Of a stretch of 64,000 nt of DNA, positions 1 through 8,657 are shown piece by piece. The first letter of the stretch is position 1, and each line of letters begins with the position of its first letter. The translations under genes and the position numbers were made by a program. Source of the stretch: an uncultured Halieaceae bacterium (GTDB lineage: Bacteria; Pseudomonadota; Gammaproteobacteria; Pseudomonadales; Halieaceae); assembly GCA_938074045.1 (NCBI GenBank), contig CALJGI010000028.1, positions 1 through 64,000 on the forward strand, written 5' to 3'. Below the pieces are notes generated by a model that saw only the letters and a list, made by a program, of their open reading frames with translations, searched no databases and had not been told where the DNA came from.

Positions 1-294
1 GTGATCGAGGTCTGATGTAGACATGGTTAATTCCCCGGTCTTCGACATACCAGTGAAACTTAGCCTGAAACGCACGTCCACGGTCCGTTCTCACGGTTTG
101 GATGGGAAATGGGAACTTATCGATCACCTGGTCGATGAACTTACAGGCGCAGACCTGATTGTGCCTTGGATAGATTCTCAGAGTACGTATAAGCGTTGCA
201 TCATCAATCGCGGTGTACTGGTATCGCCTGATAGTCTGCCAGCGTGCTTTAGTACCCGTAAGCGGCTTTGAATTTCTCGTTCTTGTTTGTTCAT
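1..294 (-). pseudogene. IS481-type transposase remnant, internally deleted and cut by the window edge
   Basis: On the minus strand an ATG at 292-294 opens with MNKQEREIQSRLRVLKHA, the usual N-terminus of IS481 transposases. The reading then jumps, near 240-250, to another frame that reads RYQYTAIDDATLIRTL, KFPFPIQTVRTDRG and VYIRPRS, which are hallmarks of the DDE integrase core. The first two catalytic Asp residues lie in AIDDAT and TVRTDRG. The Glu would lie beyond base 1. Well over 100 residues that normally sit between the N-terminus and the core are missing, so the gene is dead. The family (about 340 residues) is recognised from memory of its motifs. The remnant shows that an insertion sequence once sat at this edge. 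Confidence 0.8.
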
Positions 295-611
295 CAGGTT
301 AGTCTCGTCTTGACGTAGTATTCAAGATAGACCGTCCTGCTAGATATGAAACATCACACCCAGCGTCCGCTTTTCAGTGAATTCGCTGTGGGTGTGCTAC
401 TAGCCATACTCAAGCCCTCGGATGATTCGTGTTACTGCATGGACCAGACGCTAACAATAATGATTTTTATAGTTAATTTAAAGTTTATTTTGTCCCATAA
501 ATTTTTCCACCATGAAATCAACTTCTGCGCGCTTGATCAACAAAAGAAGCGTGCAGACACCCTCCCCCACTACCCCAAGTACAGACGGGCATTGAGATTC
601 GGTTGTTGACA
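295..611. other. Intergenic stretch with no supported gene; one inverted repeat
   Basis: No convincing gene. An 87-codon plus-strand frame at 346-609 has no recognisable motif and no clear ribosome-binding site. The stretch is AT-rich around 455-515. Its only clear structure is an inverted repeat with arms CACACCCAGCG (355-365) and CGCTGTGGGTGTG (384-396). Its position 60 bases upstream of the dead transposase makes it a candidate left over from an insertion-sequence end, but no second end can be seen to prove it. Confidence 0.45.
355..396. repeat. Imperfect inverted repeat beside the transposase remnant
   Basis: The arms CACACCCAGCG (355-365) and CGCTGTGGGTGTG (384-396) are complementary apart from a two-base bulge, with an 18-base spacer. 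It could be a terminator-like hairpin or a remnant of an insertion-sequence terminal repeat. Confidence 0.4.
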
Positions 612-1097
612 TCAGTCAGCTTTTTGCAGCAACGCCCAGGTGGCAATCAATAACCCGAGTATCAATCCCGCTGACGCCGGTACGGACAGCAATTTTCCCA
701 GCGCGGCAGCAGGTCCAATCTGCAACAGTACACCCAGGGGAAACAGTACCGTGCTCAGCGCCAGTAACCAGGCCAAGGCCAAACCCTGCTTCTCCGACAA
801 CGCCAGTTGTTTGAACACCAGACCCAGGATCAACAGGACCAGGGACAACATACCCCAGTGTCCGTGGGAGTGCACCTCGTAGCCGTACTCCTGGGCGAGA
901 GCGCCATAACTGTCCAGCGCTGCAAAGGACGACACCATGTTGCCACCGGCGGCTTCCATAAACCCGGTGGCCATCAAGGTGCCCATACCCACCAGGGTTT
1001 GATGCTCATCGAACAGGGCATAGCCAACGCCAAAGGCCATGGTGGTGGCAATCAGGAACAATGCCGTCAATATCAGGATCTTCTGCGCCTTGATCAT
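612..1097 (-). CDS. Small integral membrane protein with an HSHGH motif
   Basis: 161 residues with about four hydrophobic helices (roughly 6-28, 83-97, 107-128, 139-157). Family not recognised. Between helices 1 and 2 lies a conserved-looking loop ending in HSHGHWGM (His 76, 78, 80), so several histidines sit at the membrane surface, possibly for a metal or heme. The same His-x-His pattern, followed by a Gly/Met-rich helix, occurs twice in the upstream gene, so this protein looks like a half-length relative. Its ATG overlaps the upstream stop (ATGA), and a GGGAGGTG sequence just before it serves as ribosome-binding site. This indicates translational coupling. Confidence 0.75.
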   Translation of the reverse strand: MIKAQKILILTALFLIATTMAFGVGYALFDEHQTLVGMGTLMATGFMEAAGGNMVSSFAALDSYGALAQEYGYEVHSHGHWGMLSLVLLILGLVFKQLALSEKQGLALAWLLALSTVLFPLGVLLQIGPAAALGKLLSVPASAGLILGLLIATWALLQKAD

Positions 1098-2197
1098 GCT
1101 GCACCTCCCGCATTCATATCTGTACCACCCATGTGGCGAAGTAATCCAAACAGCATCGCCATTAAGCAGACAATCATCATAAACCCGGCCAGGTCGGCAA
1201 TTACGCTGCCGACAATGCCGTAGGGTATCTCAAGCATGATGCCCGCCGGCAGCGCGAACCCGCTGGCGACAGCGCAGCGGGCCCAGCGGAGTCGCGTGGT
1301 ATCTGCGTAATGCACAAACGCCTGCACGAAGGACATCAACAGCAGCAGGATACCCATTTCGTTGATATGGGTGTGCACGGCCCGATTGATCGCCCGGTAC
1401 ATCTGGTACTCGCCAAAGGCGCTGAAATCGGCTCCCAGGGCTGCCTGGTCGGAAGCCGCTGCGTTGGTCACAATACTCTTGAGGATATCGACCTCGGTGG
1501 GTGCAACGCTGGTTTCCTTCAATGCGGCATAACCGGCACCGTATAGATATCCAATCACCAGCAGCAGCAATCCCCCAACCAGCAGGGCGCGGGAGGCTGT
1601 GTTGCCCCGACCCAGGTAGGCGGGTTCTGCCGCCGCATCGGCGTCGCCCCGCGCATACCGCCATATCCCCCAGAAGTAGATAAATACGGCCAGGGAAAGC
1701 AAAGCGCCAAACAGGTCGGCCAGGATGCTGGCCCAGCCTATGTGTTCAAAGGGGCTGAAGCTCAATCCCACGTAGTAGATCGCAAATATTGCTGGCGGCA
1801 TCAGCATTGCCGAAACCACGAACAACCACGCAGTCCGACGCCTGGCGGTGTCAGACAGGGCAACCCAGGGCTGCAGTATCGCCAGCAACAGGGCGATAAA
1901 TCCCATGTGAATGATATGCGAATGGGTATCAACCTTGGTGCCACGGTTTTCCAGGAACCCGCCGATGGCCATAAACTCCGCGAGTATGCCATCGGCGTCA
2001 CCAACGGGTATCAACTGTGAGGCGGCATACATTGCCTCGCCGATGCGGGCGTTGTTCGGGTGCAGCACGAACATAGCGAATACATCGCCAAACAGCATAC
2101 CGCTGGCGATCATAAGCAGGCCCCCAATAACCAACAATCGCTGGTTATCGCTGGCAACCGGTTCGCGAAGTTCATCCAGGTGTGCAGTCTGAGTCAA
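1094..2197 (-). CDS. Polytopic membrane protein with two homologous halves
   Basis: 367 residues, about eight transmembrane segments, no signal peptide cleavage site evident. Halves at about 20-180 and 200-355 repeat the same plan: a long extramembrane loop, then a His-x-His pair (THSHIIHMG, His 92/94/97; HTHINEMG, His 275/277), then hydrophobic helices. The family was not identified. The paired histidines recall ligands in heme- or copper-binding membrane proteins, but that is inference. It is first in a two-gene operon with the 161-residue protein, which resembles one of its halves. A GGAGG-like sequence precedes the ATG. The gene diverges from the EamA gene over a 181-base spacer. Confidence 0.75.
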   Translation of the reverse strand: MTQTAHLDELREPVASDNQRLLVIGGLLMIASGMLFGDVFAMFVLHPNNARIGEAMYAASQLIPVGDADGILAEFMAIGGFLENRGTKVDTHSHIIHMGFIALLLAILQPWVALSDTARRRTAWLFVVSAMLMPPAIFAIYYVGLSFSPFEHIGWASILADLFGALLSLAVFIYFWGIWRYARGDADAAAEPAYLGRGNTASRALLVGGLLLLVIGYLYGAGYAALKETSVAPTEVDILKSIVTNAAASDQAALGADFSAFGEYQMYRAINRAVHTHINEMGILLLLMSFVQAFVHYADTTRLRWARCAVASGFALPAGIMLEIPYGIVGSVIADLAGFMMIVCLMAMLFGLLRHMGGTDMNAGGAA

Positions 2198-2378
2198 CTT
2201 GAGCCTCCTTTACAGCCTATACGGTCCATGCGTCACTGTGGTTAAATTACGGATTGATTACAGTACATCAGTTTCGTAAAGCAGTCGGTCTGAGCACCGG
2301 AATCGCCGCGGAGATTCTACTGGAAAAAAACCAATAAAACCACAAAAACCTCTATTTTTATAGGCTGTAAACACACAG

Positions 2379-3302
2379 TTGAACATTTCTGACAAGAATG
2401 CCTTCGCCGCCCTGGTATTGTCTCTCACAAGCCTGTTGTACGCCGCGAACCATGTCCTGGGACGTGCCTTTGCCCTTGAACTGCCACCGGCTGGCCTGTC
2501 TTTCTGGCGGTGGATTATCGGCGCGTTAATATTGCTGCCCCTGGTGGCACCGCGACTGGGGGCATTGCTTCCCAGGTATCGCAATCACTGGCAGATTCTG
2601 ACCCTGCTGGGATTTCTCATCGTCGGCAGCACCACGCTGATCCTCTATGGCCTGCAGTTCACCACTGCAACCAACGCATCGCTGATCAATGCATCACAAC
2701 CCACTATCACCGCGTTGCTGTGCTGGTTGTTCCTGCGGGAAAAATTGCACGGCATACAATGGCTGGGGCTGTTCGGTGCCTTTGCCGGTATTATCCTGAT
2801 TCTCCTGCGGGGTGAGTGGCTGGGGCTGCAGGCGCTGAGTTTTAACGCGGGCGACCTGATGGTACTTGTCGCCATATTTGGTTTCGCCACCTACGGCATC
2901 AACATCCGGAGAATTCCCCAGGAATTCACTGTTACAGAATCTCTGTTTGCGGTGATAAGCCTGGGCGTGATTCTCCTGACGCCACTGTACCTAGCCGAGT
3001 CCATACTGCACAAACCGATGCCGGTTACGGCGCAGGTTATCACCCTGGTACTCTCGCTGGCCCTGTTTGTGTCGGTATTGGCCATGGTCATGTGGACCAT
3101 GGGTACACAACTGATTGGTGCCAACAGGGCCGCCATGTATCTCAATCTGCTGCCCATCTTCGGAGCTGTTCTCGCGGTGGTATTCCTGGGTGAAACCATT
3201 GAGCTATTCCATGTGCTTGGCGGGATCACTATTGGTGTGGGAATGTGGTTGTCACTGCGCAGTCCGATACCGGAGTCAATCAGGCCGCCTTCCCTGCCAT
3301 GA
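2379..3302 (+). CDS. EamA/DMT-family transporter
   Basis: 307 residues with about ten transmembrane helices in two EamA repeats (roughly 10-140 and 155-295), the standard length and layout for drug/metabolite exporters of the RhaT/YdcZ type. Typical motifs are visible: the first repeat ends with LREKLHGIQWLG and the second with LGETIELFHVLGG. It would act in the inner membrane as an exporter; the substrate cannot be read from sequence. The frame opens with TTG at 2379, and no in-frame ATG gives a better N-terminus. Its 3' end overlaps the convergent NpdG-like gene by 23 bases. Confidence 0.85.
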   Translation: MNISDKNAFAALVLSLTSLLYAANHVLGRAFALELPPAGLSFWRWIIGALILLPLVAPRLGALLPRYRNHWQILTLLGFLIVGSTTLILYGLQFTTATNASLINASQPTITALLCWLFLREKLHGIQWLGLFGAFAGIILILLRGEWLGLQALSFNAGDLMVLVAIFGFATYGINIRRIPQEFTVTESLFAVISLGVILLTPLYLAESILHKPMPVTAQVITLVLSLALFVSVLAMVMWTMGTQLIGANRAAMYLNLLPIFGAVLAVVFLGETIELFHVLGGITIGVGMWLSLRSPIPESIRPPSLP

Positions 3303-3948
3303 TCTTTATTCCGGCGCCGGGAAACTTGTAGCGCTTGTTCATAAAAATTAAAACCGAGGTCAATGATTCAGCGACCGCGGCATTGTCCACCGGGCCCGCA
3401 TGCCAGGCACACATCCCCAATTCTTCTGACAGCCGCACCACTGTTTCACGCGCCTCAGGGTCATTGCCACAGACCAGTACATCGCACTGGTCGAGGTACG
3501 CATCGTCGGCGTTGAGATGGTCTGCAGCCACATTCTGAAAGGCCGACACCACGCGCACGTTTTCACCGAGTAAATCCTGGGATTCCCTGGCTGCACTGCC
3601 ACCCTGGGGCATTTGTACCCGCATCACCTTCGGTGGAACCAGGGGTACCGTTGCATCGACAAATATCTTGCCCTGCACCGCTGCCCGAACACTTTCAAGG
3701 GTAGGTTTGTGGCTGGCAAAGGGTACCGTCATGATAACAAGGTCTGCCGCTGCAGCCGCATCGGGATTGGCCAGGCCACGAACATGCTTGCCTGCTCGCT
3801 CCGCCAGGGCCGCCGCTGCGGTTTCAGCCTTTTCCAGTGCCCGGGAACCAATGATGACAGTGTAACCCGCCTGGGCCAGCTGCCACGCAAGCCCGCCCCC
3901 TAGATCCCCGGTGCCACCGAGCACGGCTATAGTCGGACTATCCGTCAT
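3280..3948 (-). CDS. npdG: NpdG-type F420-dependent NADP reductase
   Basis: 222 residues, matching the small NADPH:F420 oxidoreductase (Fno/NpdG) family. The N-terminal Rossmann motif is GGTGDLG (about 10-16), followed by the NADP-phosphate-binding stretch IGSRALEKAE. The C-terminal half has the family pattern VVSAFQNVAADHL, CDVLVCGNDPEAR and FPGAGIKI. The reaction interconverts NADPH and reduced coenzyme F420. The start lies 2 bases after the stop of the upstream luciferase-like monooxygenase, so the two are almost certainly co-translated and functionally paired. It is the last gene of the operon starting at 9566. No F420 biosynthesis gene is visible in the window. Confidence 0.85.
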   Translation of the reverse strand: MTDSPTIAVLGGTGDLGGGLAWQLAQAGYTVIIGSRALEKAETAAAALAERAGKHVRGLANPDAAAAADLVIMTVPFASHKPTLESVRAAVQGKIFVDATVPLVPPKVMRVQMPQGGSAARESQDLLGENVRVVSAFQNVAADHLNADDAYLDQCDVLVCGNDPEARETVVRLSEELGMCAWHAGPVDNAAVAESLTSVLIFMNKRYKFPGAGIKIMAGKAA

Positions 3949-3950
3949 GA

Positions 3951-5048
3951 CTAGCTCGCCTCCGCGATTGGTAAGGGGGCCGCCTTCAACTGGGGCAGTA
4001 CGGCTTCGCCGAACAGGCGAACCGTTTTCAGGTTGTCTTCCTCTGTCGCGCCAACCACTTCCAGCAGCGGTGTGTTCAGCCCGGCATCAACCAGTTCCTG
4101 GGTGATTTCCGCACACTCATCGGGCGTACCGGAGATAACCGTGAACTTGCGCTGCATTTCGTCGGTCACAAGGTGAGTCACGTTGTCGGCCGTGCCCTCT
4201 TCAATAGCCCTGCGGAAGGGGTCCCAGGCTTCGTCAGGCAGACCAGAGCCCGCGAGAATTACGTCATTTTTGATGTTGCGCAGCTTGTTGACGATATATG
4301 TACCGGTATAGCTTCGGGTAAACTCCTTGGCCCTGGCGCCGTCCTCACTGCAGGCTGCAAGTATGACACCGCCAACGGGGAAGTCTTCGGGGATGTCACG
4401 CCCCGCTTTCGCCGCGCCCTTGCGCATATTATCGATGGCGTACTCGACAAACTTCGGTGAGGTCAGTCCAGCCAGCAACATGCCGTTGCTGGAGCGACCC
4501 GCCAAGCGCTGCATGAAGGGACCAGTGGCACCTACATAGATGGGGATGTCGGTGCGCAGACCATCTGCCACCCGGTCGTAGGCGGGCATACTCGACTCGT
4601 AAAAGTTGCCCTTGTAGTCATACTGCTCACCACTCCAGATCTTGCGCATGATGTCGATGGACTCCTGGTGTACGTGAACCGGCTTCATCACATCAATATC
4701 GTATTCCAGGTATTCTATCCCTACCTTGCCAACGCCTATGCCCATGATAAAACGGCCATTGGACAGTTCATCGATACCCGCAGCCTCGGAGGCCTGGATG
4801 GTGGGGTGACGCATATAGGGCGAGGTGATGCCAAGGCCGATAGGAATCTCAGAGGTGGCCATCGTCGCCGCCGCCAGGGCTGTGAAACAGCCACGGGCTT
4901 CCAATCCGTAGGAGCGGAACCAGTGGTAGGCCTCCGCAATCCAGAAACCACCGCCGTATCCAGACGCTTCGGTCTGGGCAGCATAGGCCTTGATCGCCGC
5001 CAGCGGCTCGTATGACTTAAAAATAATGCCTACGTTTACATCACTCAT
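3951..5048 (-). CDS. Luciferase-like (LLM) F420/flavin-dependent oxidoreductase
   Basis: 365 residues, a TIM-barrel luciferase-like oxidoreductase close to the F420-dependent methylene-tetrahydromethanopterin-reductase branch. Characteristic stretches are IGLGITSPYMRHP (barrel strand 2-3 and the following His-Pro), ELSNGRFIMGIGVG (cofactor-phosphate loop) and IPIYVGATGPFMQRLAGR. The partner cofactor is more likely F420 than FMN because the next gene, 2 bases away, encodes an F420:NADP reductase. Likely role: two-electron reduction or monooxygenation within the catabolic operon. It is preceded by a GAGAGTC-type ribosome-binding site. Substrate unknown. Confidence 0.85.
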   Translation of the reverse strand: MSDVNVGIIFKSYEPLAAIKAYAAQTEASGYGGGFWIAEAYHWFRSYGLEARGCFTALAAATMATSEIPIGLGITSPYMRHPTIQASEAAGIDELSNGRFIMGIGVGKVGIEYLEYDIDVMKPVHVHQESIDIMRKIWSGEQYDYKGNFYESSMPAYDRVADGLRTDIPIYVGATGPFMQRLAGRSSNGMLLAGLTSPKFVEYAIDNMRKGAAKAGRDIPEDFPVGGVILAACSEDGARAKEFTRSYTGTYIVNKLRNIKNDVILAGSGLPDEAWDPFRRAIEEGTADNVTHLVTDEMQRKFTVISGTPDECAEITQELVDAGLNTPLLEVVGATEEDNLKTVRLFGEAVLPQLKAAPLPIAEAS

Positions 5049-5083
5049 TGTGACTCTCCTGCGTTTTTCAGAAATTTTAATGT

Positions 5084-6280
5084 TCAGCTGTGCTGTGCAA
5101 CCACGGCACGAAATTCGTCATCGGACATCAAGCGCTGAGCCGCGGTGGCCTGCACCTTGACGTCATTCAAAATAGCCGCATGCTTGTCGTTTGCGACCTC
5201 CAGGCCCAGTTCCTCCAGCTTGAGCGCGATGCTCGCCAGCCCACTTTTCTTACCCAGTACAATCCTACGTTCCGCACAGACGATATCGGCTGAGTAGGGT
5301 TCTATGGCTTCGGGAATATGAAACTGCGTTGCGACCGCACCGCTCTCCCGGGTATACAGGTATTCGCCCACCACGGGCTTCCAACCGTCGACGCTGTAGC
5401 CTCCGGCTTCCTGTACCAGTTTTGAGATATCCCGGGCCACCTCCAGGTTCAATGCCACCGGCTGGTTGTACAGCGCCTGCAGCGCCAGCGCGACCTCACA
5501 GATGTCAGCGTTGCCCGCACGCTCGCCCATACCGTTGATAGTGCCCTGAATGAAGTCCGCGCCACCGCGTACAGCGGCGATGGCGGATGCCGTAGCCAGG
5601 CCGAAATCATTGTGTCCATGCCAGTGCAGTACAACATCGTCGCCGATCCAGGACCGCACCTGCCCGATCAGGTGTTCCACCGCTTCGGGTGCACACGCCC
5701 CGATGGTATCCACTACTGACACTTCATCAGCACCCGCTTCCAGCGCCGTTGTGTAGACCAGCTTGAGAAAATCCAGGTCGCTGCGGGTTGCATCCACGGC
5801 AAAAAAGTTAACCCGCTTGATGCCGTTTTCCTTGGCGTGGTTCACCGAACCCGCCACCCGCTCCAATACCTTATCGCGGGTGAAACCATAAGCTTTCATC
5901 TTGACGTCACTGGTGGAAATTTCGATCAACAGGTATTCGGTGCCAAGCTCAATGTGCGAATCAATATCCGCTTGTACACAACGCGCGAAACCCCATATTT
6001 CCGAGTTAAGCCCCGCAGCCAGGATCCGCTGGACAGCCTCGGTATCCTCAGGCGATACCCGGGGAAACCCGGATTCGATGCGGCTGACACCCAGTTCTGA
6101 CAGCTTCAGGGCGATGTCATACTTTTCATCGGGCGTGAAACACACACCCACGGACTGCTCACCATCGCGCAGCGTGGTGTCGTAAAAGCGGATGGTTTTA
6201 TCGCGGGGAAAACCCTGTTGTACCGAGTCCAGCGAGTTGATTTCGCTGGTCCAGATTTGTTCCTTGCTGATCTTGCTCAT
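5084..6280 (-). CDS. HMGL-type acyltransferase, 2-isopropylmalate/homocitrate synthase-like
   Basis: 398 residues of the DRE-TIM (HMGL-like) metallolyase fold. Catalytic Arg-Asp lies in DTTLRDGEQSVG (about 34-45), the divalent-metal His-x-His in HWHGHNDFG (His 221 and 223), and the closing signature in NGMGERAGNADICEV (249-263). Family members condense or cleave acyl-CoA and 2-oxo acids. The length covers catalytic domain plus linker but not the leucine-feedback (LeuA dimer) domain, so a catabolic or homocitrate-synthase-like role fits better than leucine biosynthesis. The operon context (hydrolases, F420/flavin enzymes) supports a degradative carbon-carbon bond step. Exact substrate not determinable. 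Confidence 0.85.
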   Translation of the reverse strand: MSKISKEQIWTSEINSLDSVQQGFPRDKTIRFYDTTLRDGEQSVGVCFTPDEKYDIALKLSELGVSRIESGFPRVSPEDTEAVQRILAAGLNSEIWGFARCVQADIDSHIELGTEYLLIEISTSDVKMKAYGFTRDKVLERVAGSVNHAKENGIKRVNFFAVDATRSDLDFLKLVYTTALEAGADEVSVVDTIGACAPEAVEHLIGQVRSWIGDDVVLHWHGHNDFGLATASAIAAVRGGADFIQGTINGMGERAGNADICEVALALQALYNQPVALNLEVARDISKLVQEAGGYSVDGWKPVVGEYLYTRESGAVATQFHIPEAIEPYSADIVCAERRIVLGKKSGLASIALKLEELGLEVANDKHAAILNDVKVQATAAQRLMSDDEFRAVVAQHS

Positions 6281-6385
6281 ATCGGGGCCCGTGTTAACGA
6301 TCGCTTATAGCAATCGATACTACGCAAGACCCCGGAAACTGTCTTGACCGCTAGTGCGCCTTTTATTGACTAACAGGGTAGCCTG

Positions 6386-7264
6386 TTATTCGACGGGATT
6401 TGCCAGGGTCCAGTCGCAGATTTCTTCGGCTGTGGTAAACCAGACGTCGTCGTGGCTCAGCAGGTATTCGTAGGCCTTGGCGAAATATTTGAAGCGGTGC
6501 GGCACACCGGTGATATACGGGTGAATACTCATGGACATAACCCTCGGTTGGGTCGCGCCCTCAGCGTAAAGGCAGTCGAAATGGTCCACGACCCGGTCAT
6601 ACCAGACATGCGATTCATGGCCCTGCACCACCATCATGGGAAGGTCACTCAACTCCATGGTGTAGGGCATGGCCACCACCGGACCGGCACTGGTGCGCAT
6701 GGTTACGGGTTGCTCATCCATGGGCCAGTCGGTGACAAACTTGAAGCCCACCTCGGCCAGGTAATCCAGGGTTTCCAGGGTTTCGTGCAGACCGGGACCC
6801 AGCCACCCTTTCGGCGCAATACCGGTATAGTCACTCAGGACCTGGAAGGATTTACGAATGTTATCCAACTGACTATCAACCCGGTGCAGCGCCTGCTGGT
6901 GATACCCGTGCCCCATGAATCCCCATCCGGCCTCGCGCATGGCCGCGGCCACCGGTTCACCCGCACCCAGGCATACTCGCGCGTTGATCGCAGCGCTTGC
7001 CTTCAGGTTTTTTGCCGTGAAAAATTCCAGCAAACGCCAGAAACCCACCCGCATACCGTACTCGTGCCAGCCCCAATTGGGAATGTTGGGTACCGTGGTA
7101 ACACCGGCCGGCGAGGTCACATATTCACGCGGCACCGGCCAGTCGATATTCCACTCTTCGATGTTAACCACGGGGTAGACGGCCAGGCGTTTACCTTCAG
7201 GCAGCCTCCAGGGGGGACGCTGGGAGATGGGGGAAAAGTCAAAGCGATCTTCTGGTCGTTTCAT
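6386..7264 (-). CDS. Polysaccharide-deacetylase-fold hydrolase, PuuE allantoinase-like
   Basis: 292 residues, NodB-homology fold of the branch that contains cofactor-independent allantoinase PuuE. Recognisable elements are the N-terminal AVYPVVNIEEWN strand, the central WGFMGHGYHQQAL segment (His residues near 130-135), and YTMELSDLPMM near the C-terminal half, a hallmark of the PuuE-like subgroup. Members of this subgroup hydrolyse cyclic or linear amides rather than N-acetyl sugars. The neighbouring M20 and FAA hydrolase genes suggest consecutive amide or ring hydrolysis steps. No signal peptide, so cytoplasmic. Operon member, 105 bases upstream of the HMGL gene. Confidence 0.82.
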   Translation of the reverse strand: MKRPEDRFDFSPISQRPPWRLPEGKRLAVYPVVNIEEWNIDWPVPREYVTSPAGVTTVPNIPNWGWHEYGMRVGFWRLLEFFTAKNLKASAAINARVCLGAGEPVAAAMREAGWGFMGHGYHQQALHRVDSQLDNIRKSFQVLSDYTGIAPKGWLGPGLHETLETLDYLAEVGFKFVTDWPMDEQPVTMRTSAGPVVAMPYTMELSDLPMMVVQGHESHVWYDRVVDHFDCLYAEGATQPRVMSMSIHPYITGVPHRFKYFAKAYEYLLSHDDVWFTTAEEICDWTLANPVE

Positions 7265-7363
7265 CTTTTGGTCCTGCCCCGTTGAGTATCTGCACTAAAT
7301 CCTGTGCAGATTCTAACTGCACCCGCAGCTATGAACCACTATGGGCACAAACACTGATCATTG

Positions 7364-8632
7364 CTACTCGACCACACCGCAAATCTGCATGATTACCTGG
7401 ATGTACACCTTGATGATATCTAGCATATCGCCGATGTGGGTCGCCTCGCCCTGGTGGGTGGAGAAGCCACCGCCCCCGGTCCGGATCCGTCCGGCTGAAC
7501 CGTAGTTCACGGTTGGAATACCGTAGCGGTTCATATGGGCAGCATCACTCATCCAGGTTTCCACCGCAAATTCCGGGGCCTGGCCCAGCTGCTGCGAGTG
7601 CGCCTGTACAATATTCTGGATCAGTTCGTGATCGTCGGGAATCGAGGTCCCCGGTACGGTCATAAAGGGGTCTACCGTGGTCCCGGCCAGTTGCGGATTG
7701 TCATCCACCACCCGCGCTATCATTTCGCGCACTTCGTTATAAGCCTTGATGGGCAGGTCTTCGGGCAACGTCCGCACATCCATGTAGATAACACAGTTAT
7801 CCGGGGTGCGGGCACCGCGCCAGCTCCAACCAGCCTCCACCGCGGATACGTTCACCCGCGGCTGAAAATCTCCCAATGTATTGCGCTCGCAGTAATCGGG
7901 AATCCACTCGTGGATGGCATCCAGTACCACCCGAGATTTATTGATCGCGTTCTTCTCGACCTCTGACCAGGCGGTATGGATCAGGTGTCCGGGTACCGTG
8001 ATCTTGACCCAGCAGCTGCCGCAGTGCCTGGGGATAACCATCATGTTTGTTGGCTCACCCAGGATACAGAAATCGGCGATGGCACCGTGGGTGATGGCGA
8101 ACTTGGTCCCAACGCCATAACCCTGATACATCGGGCCCTCATGATCATTCACCGGCGCTTTTTCGATCTCACCCGCGACACCGGAAATCACCACGTCGCC
8201 CGCCAGCTTGATGCCGGCGTTCTGGATAGCCTCCACGGCAGTGATGTAGGTACCCATGGCGCTCTTCATATTGAAGGTGCCCATACCGTAGATCCAGTCA
8301 TCATCCACCAGGGTGGCCTTGCACTGGTAACCAAGGCCACGGTGGGCCTGTTCGGGACCAAATGACGTATCGAGGTGACCGTTGAACATCAACGATTTAC
8401 CGCCGCCCTGCCCCTGTAGACGTCCAAGGGCGTTGTATCGATCATCGCCGATCGGTTGTAGTACCGACTTGATTCCCGCCGTGTTGAGAACGTCATTCAG
8501 GGCCTTTGCAACATCACCCTCGTAACCGGTGGGACTGGGAATATCGACCAGGTCCATAACAAGTTTGACCAGCCGTTCGCGGTCAATATTTTCAATGGCC
8601 TTCTGGACCAACTCTGGATTTACACTATTCAT
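7364..8632 (-). CDS. M20-family amidohydrolase (ArgE/DapE-like) with an altered metal site
   Basis: 422 residues, M20 zinc amidohydrolase with catalytic domain and inserted lid/dimerisation domain. The first metal-ligand motif is NGHLDTS (His 86, Asp 88). The second, normally Gly-x-Gly-x-x-Asp-Met-Lys, reads GMGTFNMKSAMG, so the bridging Asp is Asn 121. ILGEPTNMMV and the late SDAAHMNRYG segment with its His are present. Family members hydrolyse N-acyl or carbamoyl bonds of amino-acid-like substrates. The Asn replacement may alter metal occupancy or specificity. Operon member between the FAA hydrolase (25 bases upstream) and the PuuE-like gene. Confidence 0.85.
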   Translation of the reverse strand: MNSVNPELVQKAIENIDRERLVKLVMDLVDIPSPTGYEGDVAKALNDVLNTAGIKSVLQPIGDDRYNALGRLQGQGGGKSLMFNGHLDTSFGPEQAHRGLGYQCKATLVDDDWIYGMGTFNMKSAMGTYITAVEAIQNAGIKLAGDVVISGVAGEIEKAPVNDHEGPMYQGYGVGTKFAITHGAIADFCILGEPTNMMVIPRHCGSCWVKITVPGHLIHTAWSEVEKNAINKSRVVLDAIHEWIPDYCERNTLGDFQPRVNVSAVEAGWSWRGARTPDNCVIYMDVRTLPEDLPIKAYNEVREMIARVVDDNPQLAGTTVDPFMTVPGTSIPDDHELIQNIVQAHSQQLGQAPEFAVETWMSDAAHMNRYGIPTVNYGSAGRIRTGGGGFSTHQGEATHIGDMLDIIKVYIQVIMQICGVVE

Positions 8633-8657
8633 TTCAATTTCCTCTCGTGGGCAGGGC

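Noticed and set aside
346..609. 87-codon plus-strand open frame next to the transposase remnant
   Set aside because: No motif, no clear ribosome-binding site, mixed AT-rich composition; likely chance.
6452..7285. 277-codon plus-strand open frame
   Set aside because: Antisense to the PuuE-like gene; His/Gly-rich composition is typical of reverse-strand shadows in GC-rich DNA.
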